The notes under the pieces are model-generated. The model was not told the origin of the DNA. It saw only the letters and a program-made list of their open reading frames with translations, and ran no database searches. A DNA stretch of 64,000 bases, from the IMG/VR virus record IMGVR_UViG_3300012964_000004, positions 1 to 64,000 of that record. The stretch is one strand, 5' to 3'. Numbering within the stretch: position 1 is the stretch's first letter; every line of letters begins with the position of its first letter. This stretch comes from a virus. A program made the translations under genes and the position numbers. Shown in pieces: positions 48,388-57,170 of this stretch.

Positions 48388-51300
48388 ATGGCCATTTCTG
48401 TCACATCTTTGGGAACAGCAAAAGATAAGGCGACATCGAAATACTTATCTGTCATATCCGCATCTGTTTCTGCAGGGGAATGGCTCATTATTTGTGGTGC
48501 GGCTGACGCCTACAACACGCTCGATGTATCTGAGAACAACACTGTAGATCCCGATTTTTCCAACTTTTTACCTATACAGTGGCGTACTTATGTTACCAAT
48601 GTTGGAAACGTTCTTTCTCTTATACGACTGGCATATTGTTATGTAGATACAACTTCGGGTTCAATTTATTTGATTGGGTCAGCCGATTATGCTAAGGTAG
48701 GAACAGTTTACAAAGTTACTGGCATAGATTATGAATTGCCTTATCCAACAGTTACTCCAATATCGGCCATTAGCACCACGCCTGCTTCAACCACTAAAAA
48801 ATATGGGCAACTATGTATCTTTGCACCTTGCACACTCAATTCAGTAAAATTTCGACTCTCCAGAGACGCAACTATCACAGGGGGAACTGCGTACATAAGA
48901 CTTCGTAGCTATCCCGATTACACACTTCTTCACACCTTCGGTTCAAAAGATATAGTTACAGAACTAACTACAACTCCAACTGATTACACTTTTAGTTCAA
49001 GTGGATATACTTTCACGAGTGACACGCCCGCATTAGTGACAGTTGAATTTGATGACCTCGCTGGCACAGGAGATTTCAACATTGGCTATGCCGTAAGTAG
49101 CATTTATTTTTTGGCACGAGGCTCTTACGTATCAGGCACATGGTCAGATACAGCATGGACAACATCTTCTACTCTGCTTTTACAAACAAATGATGGAGCA
49201 AAGATTGTTAGTCCAATAGATCAAATTGCTTCGGCCACTGGCTCGAGTTCAGCTTTCAGTGTCGGGCCGACTGGCACATTAGCACAATCTGCCGAACTTG
49301 GTGTTGCAATAGCTGGATTTGAAGATAAGCCCAGTGACCAAACTGGAACTTATACCACTGGATCAACTTATATATCTGGGAATGAACAAACTAATGGTAC
49401 GACTGGCTCAGGAGATGCTTCCAACATTGTAGCTCGTTCTGCTGCTGAAGTTTTGTCTGCTACGACTGCCCAGTATGCAGCGATAACTATGCCCAATTCT
49501 GCGGATTGGGCGGGTGTTATTGTTACCTTTCGAGAGGAAGTTATTACAGGCACTAATCTCACCATTGAGAATAGTTCCCATGTTCATAAATCTGGAGATG
49601 CGGTTGTCACCACCCAAATTCCATTAGTGGTCGAGGGTAGTTTCCACATCCACAAGTCGGTGGATTTGGTGCTCACCAAGTCGGACACGCTGGTGATCGG
49701 CGACAGTTTCCATGCTCATGTGGTAGCGGACATGGTGCTGACCCAAGTGCAGGTGCTGGCAATCGAGCAAGCCATCCACATTCATACTGCGGAGGAACTC
49801 GCGCTCACCCAGGCGCAGGTGCTGGCGATCGAGCATGGCATTCATGTCCACAAAGCTGGAGAGCTTACTCTTGGCCAACTCCACAATCTTCAGGTCGAGT
49901 TTGCGTATCACGCACACCGATCTGAAGATTGTGTTTTGGGCTTGATCCATAATTTGCAAATTGAAAATGGTTTCCACGGGCACACATCTGGGGAACTGGT
50001 ACTCTCTACGCCGATAGCTCTCAATATTGAAAATAGTTCTCACAGTAATCTATCTGAGAATGTGGTATTGCAGACCAATGTAGGAACACTCTTCAACCTT
50101 GACCATGAAGAGGGTGATTTGTCCGAGTACAACGCCAGCCAAACGGGAGGCGGCGACTTGGCAGTTGAAGCTGGTGCCGCTTTGGGTGCTTCCAATTTTG
50201 GTATGCGTGTTCTGATAAATGACTATGGCATTCTCTGGGCCAGGAAGGATATTTCCCCGCCGAACGCGATGGGAAATCTCAGGCTACGCTTATACTTTGA
50301 TCCGAATTCGATAACCTTAGCAGATGGCACTATCCTACAGATATTGCAGGCGACCAACACGGGCGGCCAACCTATCGCACAGGTTGACGCCTTTTACAGT
50401 GTAGCAACTGGGTATCAAGTCAGGATGAAATATTGGGATAATTATGCAGCTTCCCATGTGACATCGTATGGCAGTATTACAGATGCTCCACATTGGATTG
50501 AATTCTGGCTTATTCGTGATACTCTCGCTGGAACTATTACGCTTTGGATTGATGATGTTGAAATTTCATCAGCCGAGGAATATCCCAATAATACCCGCTT
50601 CGCTAATTTTGAAAGCCTTTGGGTTGGTGCTTTAGATATTCCAGGTGGAACTTCTGGGACAATTTATATTGATGAGATCAGGGCCAATGACACGGGTGCA
50701 TACATCGGCCCGATCCACATCCAGACCAGTGATAGTTTCCATGTCCATAAAGCTGATGGTTGTAATGTCACCACTCAGCAGTCCCTGGTCATCGAGAATA
50801 GTTCTCATGCTCACAAAGCTGACGATCTGACGCTCACTATTGCTTTTCAACTCACAATCGAAAATGGATACCACGTTCATCCTGCCGACGCTGTAGGTTT
50901 GACTCAGGTGCACGTCTTGGATATACAGGGTAGCCTGCATAGTCATTCCGCAGAGGACGTGCACCTGAGTCAGATCCACAATCTGCAAATAGAGAACAGT
51001 TTCCATGCGCATACTGCAGATGATTGCAATCTGACCACAGCAGGTGCCCTGGCGATTGAAAGCAGCTTCCATGCTCATGTGGCAGACGAGACTAATCTCA
51101 CTCAACTGCACAATCTCATTGTTGAGAGCAGCCAGCATGTGCTTCAATCTGGTGATGTGCTTCTGACCAAATCTGACACGCTGGTTATTGAGGCAAGCAA
51201 ACATGGCCACACAGCTTCGGACGCAAATCTCACTCTGGTACATAATTTGGTGGTCGAAGAGAGCCACCATGCTCATCGAGCAGATGATCTCCTCATCACC

Positions 51301-52092
51301 AAGTCAGACACACTGGCGATTGAAAGTTCTAAACACAGCCACGCGGTTGGCGATCTGGTTCTTGGGCAAATACATAATCTGCAGATAGGCAGCAGCCAAC
51401 ACGCGCACACCTGCGCGGATCTCACGCTTGGACAAACTCACAACCTGCAAATTGGTAACGGATTACACGTTCATAAAGCCAATGATCTCACACTCGAACA
51501 AACTCATGTTCTCCAAATTGGTAACGGATTACATGCGCACCAGGCCAGTGATTTGGTCTTGGGGCAGATCCACGTTCTAGTCATCGAGAATTCCAGCCAC
51601 AGCCATGTGGCTACAAATTGCGAAGTTTCTGCATTGTTATTGCTAGCGATCGAGGACAGCCGCCACAGCCACACCGCTGAAGAAGTCATCGCTTTGGATG
51701 TCTACCTGCCCGCCAGCGATACTTCCCTGGGATCCTGGACAGATCAAGATGGTGGTGCGACCGACATCTACTTGGCGATCAATGAAATCATCCCTGACAA
51801 TGACAATTATGTTCAATCTCCTACGCTGCCCGCTGCCAACACATATAAGTTCAAATTCCAATCTGCGAGTGACCCATCCGATCATACACATCATTACATC
51901 GCCCTGCGAGTCAAGGTGACCGCAGGCACACGCTCCCTGGCCATTCGTTTGAAAGAAGGCATCACAACTCGAGCATCTTGGTCTGTCGATCCTACCCCCG
52001 ATTGGATGGATGTCGTCAAAGAAATAACCCAGGCTGAAGCTGCCAGCATCACGGATTACTCCAATCTGTTTCTGGAACTGGAGGCGTCCTGA
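48388..52092 (+). CDS. Giant fibre-like protein with 22-residue HxH repeats and jelly-roll domains
   Basis: 1234 aa. Residues 1-390 are beta-rich, possibly two carbohydrate-binding-like domains. Eight 22-residue repeats of the form LxIExSxHxHxADDLxLTQxH follow (from about residue 391). Next comes a ConA/LamG-like jelly roll (about 570-775, HEEGDLSEYN...LWIDDVEIS...IYIDEIRAND), then 15 more repeats and a final jelly-roll-like domain. Regular HxH pairs suggest a metal-bound beta-solenoid or needle-like shaft with sugar-binding insertions, as in tail fibres. Two neighbouring repeats share near-identical DNA, a sign of recent unit duplication. Confidence 0.8.
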   Translation: MAISVTSLGTAKDKATSKYLSVISASVSAGEWLIICGAADAYNTLDVSENNTVDPDFSNFLPIQWRTYVTNVGNVLSLIRLAYCYVDTTSGSIYLIGSADYAKVGTVYKVTGIDYELPYPTVTPISAISTTPASTTKKYGQLCIFAPCTLNSVKFRLSRDATITGGTAYIRLRSYPDYTLLHTFGSKDIVTELTTTPTDYTFSSSGYTFTSDTPALVTVEFDDLAGTGDFNIGYAVSSIYFLARGSYVSGTWSDTAWTTSSTLLLQTNDGAKIVSPIDQIASATGSSSAFSVGPTGTLAQSAELGVAIAGFEDKPSDQTGTYTTGSTYISGNEQTNGTTGSGDASNIVARSAAEVLSATTAQYAAITMPNSADWAGVIVTFREEVITGTNLTIENSSHVHKSGDAVVTTQIPLVVEGSFHIHKSVDLVLTKSDTLVIGDSFHAHVVADMVLTQVQVLAIEQAIHIHTAEELALTQAQVLAIEHGIHVHKAGELTLGQLHNLQVEFAYHAHRSEDCVLGLIHNLQIENGFHGHTSGELVLSTPIALNIENSSHSNLSENVVLQTNVGTLFNLDHEEGDLSEYNASQTGGGDLAVEAGAALGASNFGMRVLINDYGILWARKDISPPNAMGNLRLRLYFDPNSITLADGTILQILQATNTGGQPIAQVDAFYSVATGYQVRMKYWDNYAASHVTSYGSITDAPHWIEFWLIRDTLAGTITLWIDDVEISSAEEYPNNTRFANFESLWVGALDIPGGTSGTIYIDEIRANDTGAYIGPIHIQTSDSFHVHKADGCNVTTQQSLVIENSSHAHKADDLTLTIAFQLTIENGYHVHPADAVGLTQVHVLDIQGSLHSHSAEDVHLSQIHNLQIENSFHAHTADDCNLTTAGALAIESSFHAHVADETNLTQLHNLIVESSQHVLQSGDVLLTKSDTLVIEASKHGHTASDANLTLVHNLVVEESHHAHRADDLLITKSDTLAIESSKHSHAVGDLVLGQIHNLQIGSSQHAHTCADLTLGQTHNLQIGNGLHVHKANDLTLEQTHVLQIGNGLHAHQASDLVLGQIHVLVIENSSHSHVATNCEVSALLLLAIEDSRHSHTAEEVIALDVYLPASDTSLGSWTDQDGGATDIYLAINEIIPDNDNYVQSPTLPAANTYKFKFQSASDPSDHTHHYIALRVKVTAGTRSLAIRLKEGITTRASWSVDPTPDWMDVVKEITQAEAASITDYSNLFLELEAS
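49558..51700 (+). repeat. 66-bp coding repeats (23 HxH units) in the first fibre
   Basis: Twenty-three units of about 22 codons, 8 before (49558-50080) and 15 after (50713-51700) the jelly-roll insertion. Protein similarity is strong and DNA similarity mostly weak, except for units near 51448 and 51514 that share a 20-base identical run exactly 66 bases apart. Confidence 0.85.
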
Positions 52093-54857
52093 TGGCTCAA
52101 TTTGCTCGTCCCAGTTCCGATGTTGTAACTGATAGCTGGGCCACTGCCCCGTTATATAGCAAGATCAATGAGACTTCTTACGAGACCTCGACGTTCATCA
52201 ATGGCCCAAACAAAGCTGATGGGACTTGTGAGATTGGACTGAGCAGCATTACCGATCCATCTAGCAGCAGCACACACGTCATGCGTGTGGGCGCCTATGC
52301 GATCGGAACGTATGGATCAGGCATCAATTTGTATGTGGAGTTGTACTGTGGCGCTACTCTGATCAAAAGCTGGAACCCAACTCTAACTACTGCCTTTGCT
52401 CAATACTCCTATACATTGACCTCTGGCGAGGCAGATGCAATCACTGACTACACCGATTTGAGAGTGAAATTCAATCAGGATTACATAACAGGTGCACAAG
52501 GGCGTTGCTATGTGTCTTGGTTTGAATTTGAAGTTCCTGCTGCTTCAACTCCTACCAATCTGACGATTGAAAACAGCACTCACATTCATAAATCCACAGA
52601 TGCAGTTGTAACCACTCAGATCCCGCTGGTTATTGAGAACAGTTATCACATCCACAAATCAGACGATGCAAACATCACAAAATCTGATACGTTGGTGATT
52701 GGGAGTTCTGCTCATGCCCACCAAGCTGGAGATGCTGTTTTATCTCAGGCGCAGAGCTTGGCGGTTGAGAGCAGCCTTCACATTCACAAGTCAGGGGATG
52801 TCAATCTCACTCAACTGCATAATTTGGTAATTGGAGATAGTCGGCATAGCCATGTGGCCGAAAATGACAATGTAATGGTTACTTCCAGTCTAACAATCGG
52901 GGACAGTTTCCACACTCATGCGGCTGGCGATCTCATCTTGCAACCCAACCTGATTATTGAGAATTCCAGCCACGCTCATACGGTGGCCGATCTCACTCTC
53001 ACTGTCTCAGGCGGAGAACGTGTGCAGGTCTCTTGGGTGGCATTGTTGCTGCCCAAACATGGTATAGCTCTTGTCATCGAAGATAGTCAACATACGCATA
53101 CCGCTGATGATGCCAATCTGACGCAGACTTCAATGCTGACCATTGAGGATAGCAAGCACATTCTGCTCAGCAGTGATGCTAATCTGCAACCGAATTTACT
53201 GATCCAGGACAGCTTCCATGCGCACACAGCGCAGGATGCCAGTCTGACAATCAATTTCAACCTGACGATTGAGAACAGTTTCCACATACTGATCTCCACT
53301 GAGCCTAATCTGCAACCGAATTTGCAGATTGAAAACAGCCAGCATGTCCATACTTCTGGTGATCTCCAGCTAACGCAACTGCATATCCTGCAGATCGAGA
53401 ACAGTCAACACAGCCTTACATCCGATGAGATCAGCCTGACAGGTATGGGTTGGATCAGCATTGAGAATAGCCATCACACTCTTACTTCCAGCACCATAGT
53501 CCTGGGCGAGTCTCCCACACTTGTCATTGAGGACAGTAAACACATCCTCACTGATACGGGCTATCCCTGTGTCATGCCCATGGGGATTTTGGCTGACATT
53601 GATCATGAAGATGGAACACCATCAGAGTACAGTTTGGTTTGGAACGATCCTGGTGGGCATCCAAGTGTTAGCGTGTCCACAGATGCTGGTCTCGTCAACA
53701 CCGAATATGGATTGGCAGTCAATCTGGATGGTGTGTATGGTGAAGATCCAGAACAAGCCTACGCTGAGATTGATTTCCTCACAAATTACAGCGGAGCTTA
53801 CACACTGCGGTTTTATTTCGATCCCAACACGCTGTCAATCCCGCTGAACTGGGCTGGCTATTTAGTCATCGCTCGGTTCTACACAGATGCAGGCGTCAAG
53901 GTTGGTGAGATCCGCGTTACCCAACATACCACTTCGCCTTATTGGTATTTCCAGTTTGTCTATTGGAGCAACGGTGGGGTGTACCAGTCCACATCCGCGA
54001 CGGGTAATGCAGGCCCGCCCTTCTTCATCCAGGCCCGCCTTTATCAGCAAACAGTTGGCTACATAGCTAGGATTTATGTAGATGGCACAGCCTTGGGTTC
54101 GGCTGAAGGTAGCAGTACCAACCATCCTAATGAAATTTATTTCTCCGATCTCAGCTACGTGCGCATTGGTGTGCTGGAGACAGGTGGCGGTGGTTTGACA
54201 TTCAGTGGTACCTACTACATTGATGAGATCAAACTCAGTGACACTGGATTGTATCTGGACAGGATCTACGCCCCGATAGTTGAACACAGCTACCATTCAC
54301 TCACATCGGACGAAGTAGTCCTCACCACACCTGCAACGCTGAACATTGGGGACAGCCGACACATTCATATTTCGGATGGACTGGGTGCGATCAAGGCCCA
54401 TGAACTGGTCATTGAAGATAGCTACCACACACATAGAAGTGAAAAGCTCTATTTTGTTACAATTATCATAAAGCTGACCTTAGAGTCGAGATCCTCCGCT
54501 CTGAGTTTGGGTCTGAGAGAGACGACTTTCACACTTTTCGACCGATATGCTTCGCTCTCTTTGCATCGCAGAAGCCCAGAACTCACACTGGAAAATCGAT
54601 CTCAGTCACTGACTTTGCCACACATAAAGAAGCTCGCCAAACGCTCTATTGGTGGAGAGGCCCTGACCATAGCAGACAGTCGGCACCTTCATATTGCAGA
54701 CGGTTGTGATGCGTGGCCATCCAATCAATTATACATTTGGAGCGGCCAGCATTCCCACGAAGCGGATGGTTTATTGGTTACAATGAGCGCAGGCTTCAAT
54801 TTGACGATCGAAAATTGCTATCATGTCCAAGTCGCAGATGAAGTGGTACTCACGTAG
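52092..54857 (+). CDS. Second giant fibre-like protein with HxH repeats
   Basis: 921 aa. An N-terminal jelly-roll-like domain (about 1-150) resembles the C-terminal domain of the previous fibre. About 15 repeats of the LxIENSxHxHTxDDxxLT type follow, several with HIL or HSL instead of HxH. A ConA/LamG-like domain (about 495-730, IDHEDGTPSEYS...YIDEIKLSDTG) comes next, then a few degenerate repeats. The two fibres are paralogues. It starts on the last base of the previous stop. Receptor binding or shaft formation is inferred. Confidence 0.79.
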   Translation: MAQFARPSSDVVTDSWATAPLYSKINETSYETSTFINGPNKADGTCEIGLSSITDPSSSSTHVMRVGAYAIGTYGSGINLYVELYCGATLIKSWNPTLTTAFAQYSYTLTSGEADAITDYTDLRVKFNQDYITGAQGRCYVSWFEFEVPAASTPTNLTIENSTHIHKSTDAVVTTQIPLVIENSYHIHKSDDANITKSDTLVIGSSAHAHQAGDAVLSQAQSLAVESSLHIHKSGDVNLTQLHNLVIGDSRHSHVAENDNVMVTSSLTIGDSFHTHAAGDLILQPNLIIENSSHAHTVADLTLTVSGGERVQVSWVALLLPKHGIALVIEDSQHTHTADDANLTQTSMLTIEDSKHILLSSDANLQPNLLIQDSFHAHTAQDASLTINFNLTIENSFHILISTEPNLQPNLQIENSQHVHTSGDLQLTQLHILQIENSQHSLTSDEISLTGMGWISIENSHHTLTSSTIVLGESPTLVIEDSKHILTDTGYPCVMPMGILADIDHEDGTPSEYSLVWNDPGGHPSVSVSTDAGLVNTEYGLAVNLDGVYGEDPEQAYAEIDFLTNYSGAYTLRFYFDPNTLSIPLNWAGYLVIARFYTDAGVKVGEIRVTQHTTSPYWYFQFVYWSNGGVYQSTSATGNAGPPFFIQARLYQQTVGYIARIYVDGTALGSAEGSSTNHPNEIYFSDLSYVRIGVLETGGGGLTFSGTYYIDEIKLSDTGLYLDRIYAPIVEHSYHSLTSDEVVLTTPATLNIGDSRHIHISDGLGAIKAHELVIEDSYHTHRSEKLYFVTIIIKLTLESRSSALSLGLRETTFTLFDRYASLSLHRRSPELTLENRSQSLTLPHIKKLAKRSIGGEALTIADSRHLHIADGCDAWPSNQLYIWSGQHSHEADGLLVTMSAGFNLTIENCYHVQVADEVVLT
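52560..54857 (+). repeat. HxH-type repeats in the second fibre
   Basis: About 15 units of 20-22 codons up to 53570 and about 5 degenerate ones after the jelly-roll domain (54283-54466 and 54660-54857). The DNA is less regular than in the first fibre, so this array looks older. Confidence 0.8.
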
Positions 54858-54865
54858 GAGGTAAC

Positions 54866-55180
54866 ATGACGAGCCGAGAAGTAGTAGAAGGTCAACAGCC
54901 GCAGGGTGCGGATGAAGAGGTCACATATACATTGACCACTACGCCTTGGGGATCCAGCCCAAGCAACGTGGTCGTTACAGTTTACGATATTACTCTTGAG
55001 TCTGTGCGCGAAAATGTGACCAGTACAGTGACCAGCGGATCCCCGTCTGTGAATGGAGATGTGATCACTTTACCTGTTATTCTGGATTTGGTCGAGAACC
55101 ACAATTATCGGGTGGAGGTCAAATTCACCACAGGCGGTCAAGTATATGAACCCTATTTTTATATCGTTGGAGAAATGTAG
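54866..55180 (+). CDS. Small Ig-like virion protein
   Basis: 104 aa, almost entirely beta (EEVTYTLTTTPWGSSPSNVV, VTVYDITLES, NYRVEVKFTTGGQVYEPYFY). The outline is that of a single immunoglobulin-like domain, a frequent surface module in phage virions. GTAGGAGGTAAC precedes the ATG. It follows the fibres. Confidence 0.7.
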   Translation: MTSREVVEGQQPQGADEEVTYTLTTTPWGSSPSNVVVTVYDITLESVRENVTSTVTSGSPSVNGDVITLPVILDLVENHNYRVEVKFTTGGQVYEPYFYIVGEM

Positions 55181-55189
55181 GAGGTGCAC

Positions 55190-55336
55190 ATGCCACTGAG
55201 AAAAGGTAAAAGCAGGAAGTCCGTTTCGGCTAACATAGCGCAGTTGATGAGGGAAGGTTATCCTCAAAAGCAGGCGATTGCGATCGCCATGTCCAAGGCG
55301 GGTCTGTCTTGGAAGAAAAGAAAGAGGAGAAAATAA
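55190..55336 (+). CDS. 48-aa basic protein, DUF6496-like
   Basis: MPLRKGKSRKSVSANIAQLM, then REGYPQKQAIAIAMSKAG and a basic tail (WKKRKRRK). The block LMREGYPQKQAIAIAMSKAG is a recurrent small phage motif (DUF6496-type). AGGAGGTGCAC precedes the ATG, and the stop overlaps the next start (TAATG). Possibly a DNA- or capsid-binding peptide. Confidence 0.78.
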   Translation: MPLRKGKSRKSVSANIAQLMREGYPQKQAIAIAMSKAGLSWKKRKRRK

Positions 55337-55569
55337 TGGCAAAGAAAAAATGGGCATCGAAGGCCTGGGAGAAGGTCAAGGAAGGTTCGCTCACCAAGAT
55401 GGGTTGGCCAGATCGCAACAAGCTGCTGGCGGCTGCCCGCCGCGATCGAGCAGGCGTCATGCGCAAGTTGAATTTCTTAGCGAATGCCAGTAAGGACGAT
55501 GCTACCAAAGCCAAAGCTCGAGCCATCGCCAATTTCATCAAGAACACGCTCGACAAAGGCGAAGATTGA
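55336..55569 (+). CDS. Small basic helical protein upstream of terminase
   Basis: 77 aa from MAKKKWASKAWEKVKEGSLT. It is helical and basic (RNKLLAAARRDRAGVMRKLN; KAKARAIANFIKNTL). It lies between the DUF6496-like gene and the large terminase, both joined by overlapping stop/start codons. By position it might be a small terminase subunit, but it is short for one and has no clear HTH. Confidence 0.68.
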   Translation: MAKKKWASKAWEKVKEGSLTKMGWPDRNKLLAAARRDRAGVMRKLNFLANASKDDATKAKARAIANFIKNTLDKGED

Positions 55570-57161
55570 TGTTTCCCAGGATTTTCCCTAGGGATAAGAT
55601 CAAGTTGCCCGATGTGGACAACGATGTGAAACCCTTTTCCATTGGCTTTACAAAGTGGGTGGAGAAGCATGGTTTCTTAGTGCGCGAGACTTGGGATGCG
55701 GATACATACAAGTGGGCGGGTGCGGGTTGGTTGCAGCTTCTTCCACATCAGCGAGAAATCCTAGATCTTGCGTTACAAATGCAGGACGGTGTTTTCAAAT
55801 ACAGTACTGTGCTGTTTTCAACCATCAAAAAATCTGGCAAGACAATGTTGGGTGCTGCAGTAGGTAGCTGGTATGCAGAGGTGGCGCCGCCAGGAACGGA
55901 GATCTATGTTATCGCCAATGACCTGGAGTCAGCCGAAGGGCGTGTGATGCGAGACATCAAATACCATGCTGCTCATCGCGGTTACGCTTACACAAAATAT
56001 GAAGTCACCTTGCCGAACGGTACATCCATCAAAGCTCTGGCGCAAAACTACCGCTCCGTCGCTGGCACCCGTCATGCTTTGACTATTTGGGACGAGTTGT
56101 GGGGTATCACTTCTGAATTGACTCGCCGCACCTATGAAGAGATGACACCCATCCCAACCATTCCTTGGTCGTTGCGCTTCATCGCTACTTACGCTGGCTT
56201 CATCAATGAGTCGGATCTGCTATGGGAATTGTATATCAATGGAGTCGGTCGAGATGAACATGAGGATGGGCATGGTAAGCTCTTCTTCGACCAGATCGAC
56301 AAACCCATTTGGGAAAACGGCCGCCAATTCACCTATTGGAACCACGAACCGAACATGCCTTGGCAATCACCTGACTATTATGAAGAGCAGCGCGACTCGC
56401 TGCGCCCTGCAGCTTATTTGCGCTTGCATGAAAATCGTTGGGTAACCACCCATGAAGAATTTATACCCATCGAATGGTGGAGTGCTGCCGAAGTGCACTT
56501 CCCTGACTCGGCTGAACTGTGGAAGGATCATCCCTACGCCAAGTTCCCAGTCTACATGGGCGTAGATGCTGCACCCAAGCGCGACTCCACTTCAGTGGTG
56601 GGCGTTACTTATGATCCGAGCAAAGGTGTAGTCATTGAATTATTCCATCGGATCTGGACGCCAATCAATGTCCAGCTTGATCTGGACGAGACCATGAAAC
56701 AATTCATCATCGACATGACCAAACGCTTCTTGGTAATCAAGATTGGCTATGATCCCTCGCACTTATATCAGCTTATGCTGAACTTGTACAAGGATGGTTT
56801 TCCTGTTTCTGAGTTCACCCAGACAGTGAGCAATATGACTAGAGCGTCACAAAACTTGTATGACCTCTTGAAATTTAGGCGCTTTTACACGTATAAAGAT
56901 GATGAGGCTAGAACACATATTCAAAACACAGTTGCTCAAGCTGAAAGCGGCGGTATGCGCATTGTCAAAATTCAAGGCAGCCCAGGCAGGAAAAAGCCAG
57001 TGGATTATTCCATAGCCCTGGCCATCGCCGCATATTTGGCTGTCCAGGGCGGCGGCATCGATGTCTCCCAACCCTTGACGTTGGAAGCGCCCTTCTCAGA
57101 TTTGACAGCCTGGAAAAATCCAAGCGATCGAATTATTGTACCCTGGCAATTCAGGACTTAG
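55569..57161 (+). CDS. Large terminase subunit (TerL)
   Basis: 530 aa from the ATG that overlaps the previous stop (TGATG). The ATPase has FSTIKKSGKT (Walker A, 83-92) and LTIWDELWG (Walker B, D175 E176). The nuclease domain has YMGVDAAPKRDST, IGYDPSHLYQL and a late PVDYSIALAIAAY with the last acidic residue. It packages DNA into the procapsid by ATP hydrolysis and cuts the concatemer. The portal gene follows nine bases downstream. Confidence 0.97.
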   Translation: MFPRIFPRDKIKLPDVDNDVKPFSIGFTKWVEKHGFLVRETWDADTYKWAGAGWLQLLPHQREILDLALQMQDGVFKYSTVLFSTIKKSGKTMLGAAVGSWYAEVAPPGTEIYVIANDLESAEGRVMRDIKYHAAHRGYAYTKYEVTLPNGTSIKALAQNYRSVAGTRHALTIWDELWGITSELTRRTYEEMTPIPTIPWSLRFIATYAGFINESDLLWELYINGVGRDEHEDGHGKLFFDQIDKPIWENGRQFTYWNHEPNMPWQSPDYYEEQRDSLRPAAYLRLHENRWVTTHEEFIPIEWWSAAEVHFPDSAELWKDHPYAKFPVYMGVDAAPKRDSTSVVGVTYDPSKGVVIELFHRIWTPINVQLDLDETMKQFIIDMTKRFLVIKIGYDPSHLYQLMLNLYKDGFPVSEFTQTVSNMTRASQNLYDLLKFRRFYTYKDDEARTHIQNTVAQAESGGMRIVKIQGSPGRKKPVDYSIALAIAAYLAVQGGGIDVSQPLTLEAPFSDLTAWKNPSDRIIVPWQFRT

Positions 57162-57170
57162 GAGTGAGAC

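Noticed and set aside
48388-54857. A CRISPR-like array because of regular 66-base repeats
   Set aside because: The repeats are in one open frame, vary strongly in DNA, lack unique spacers and encode HxH protein repeats.
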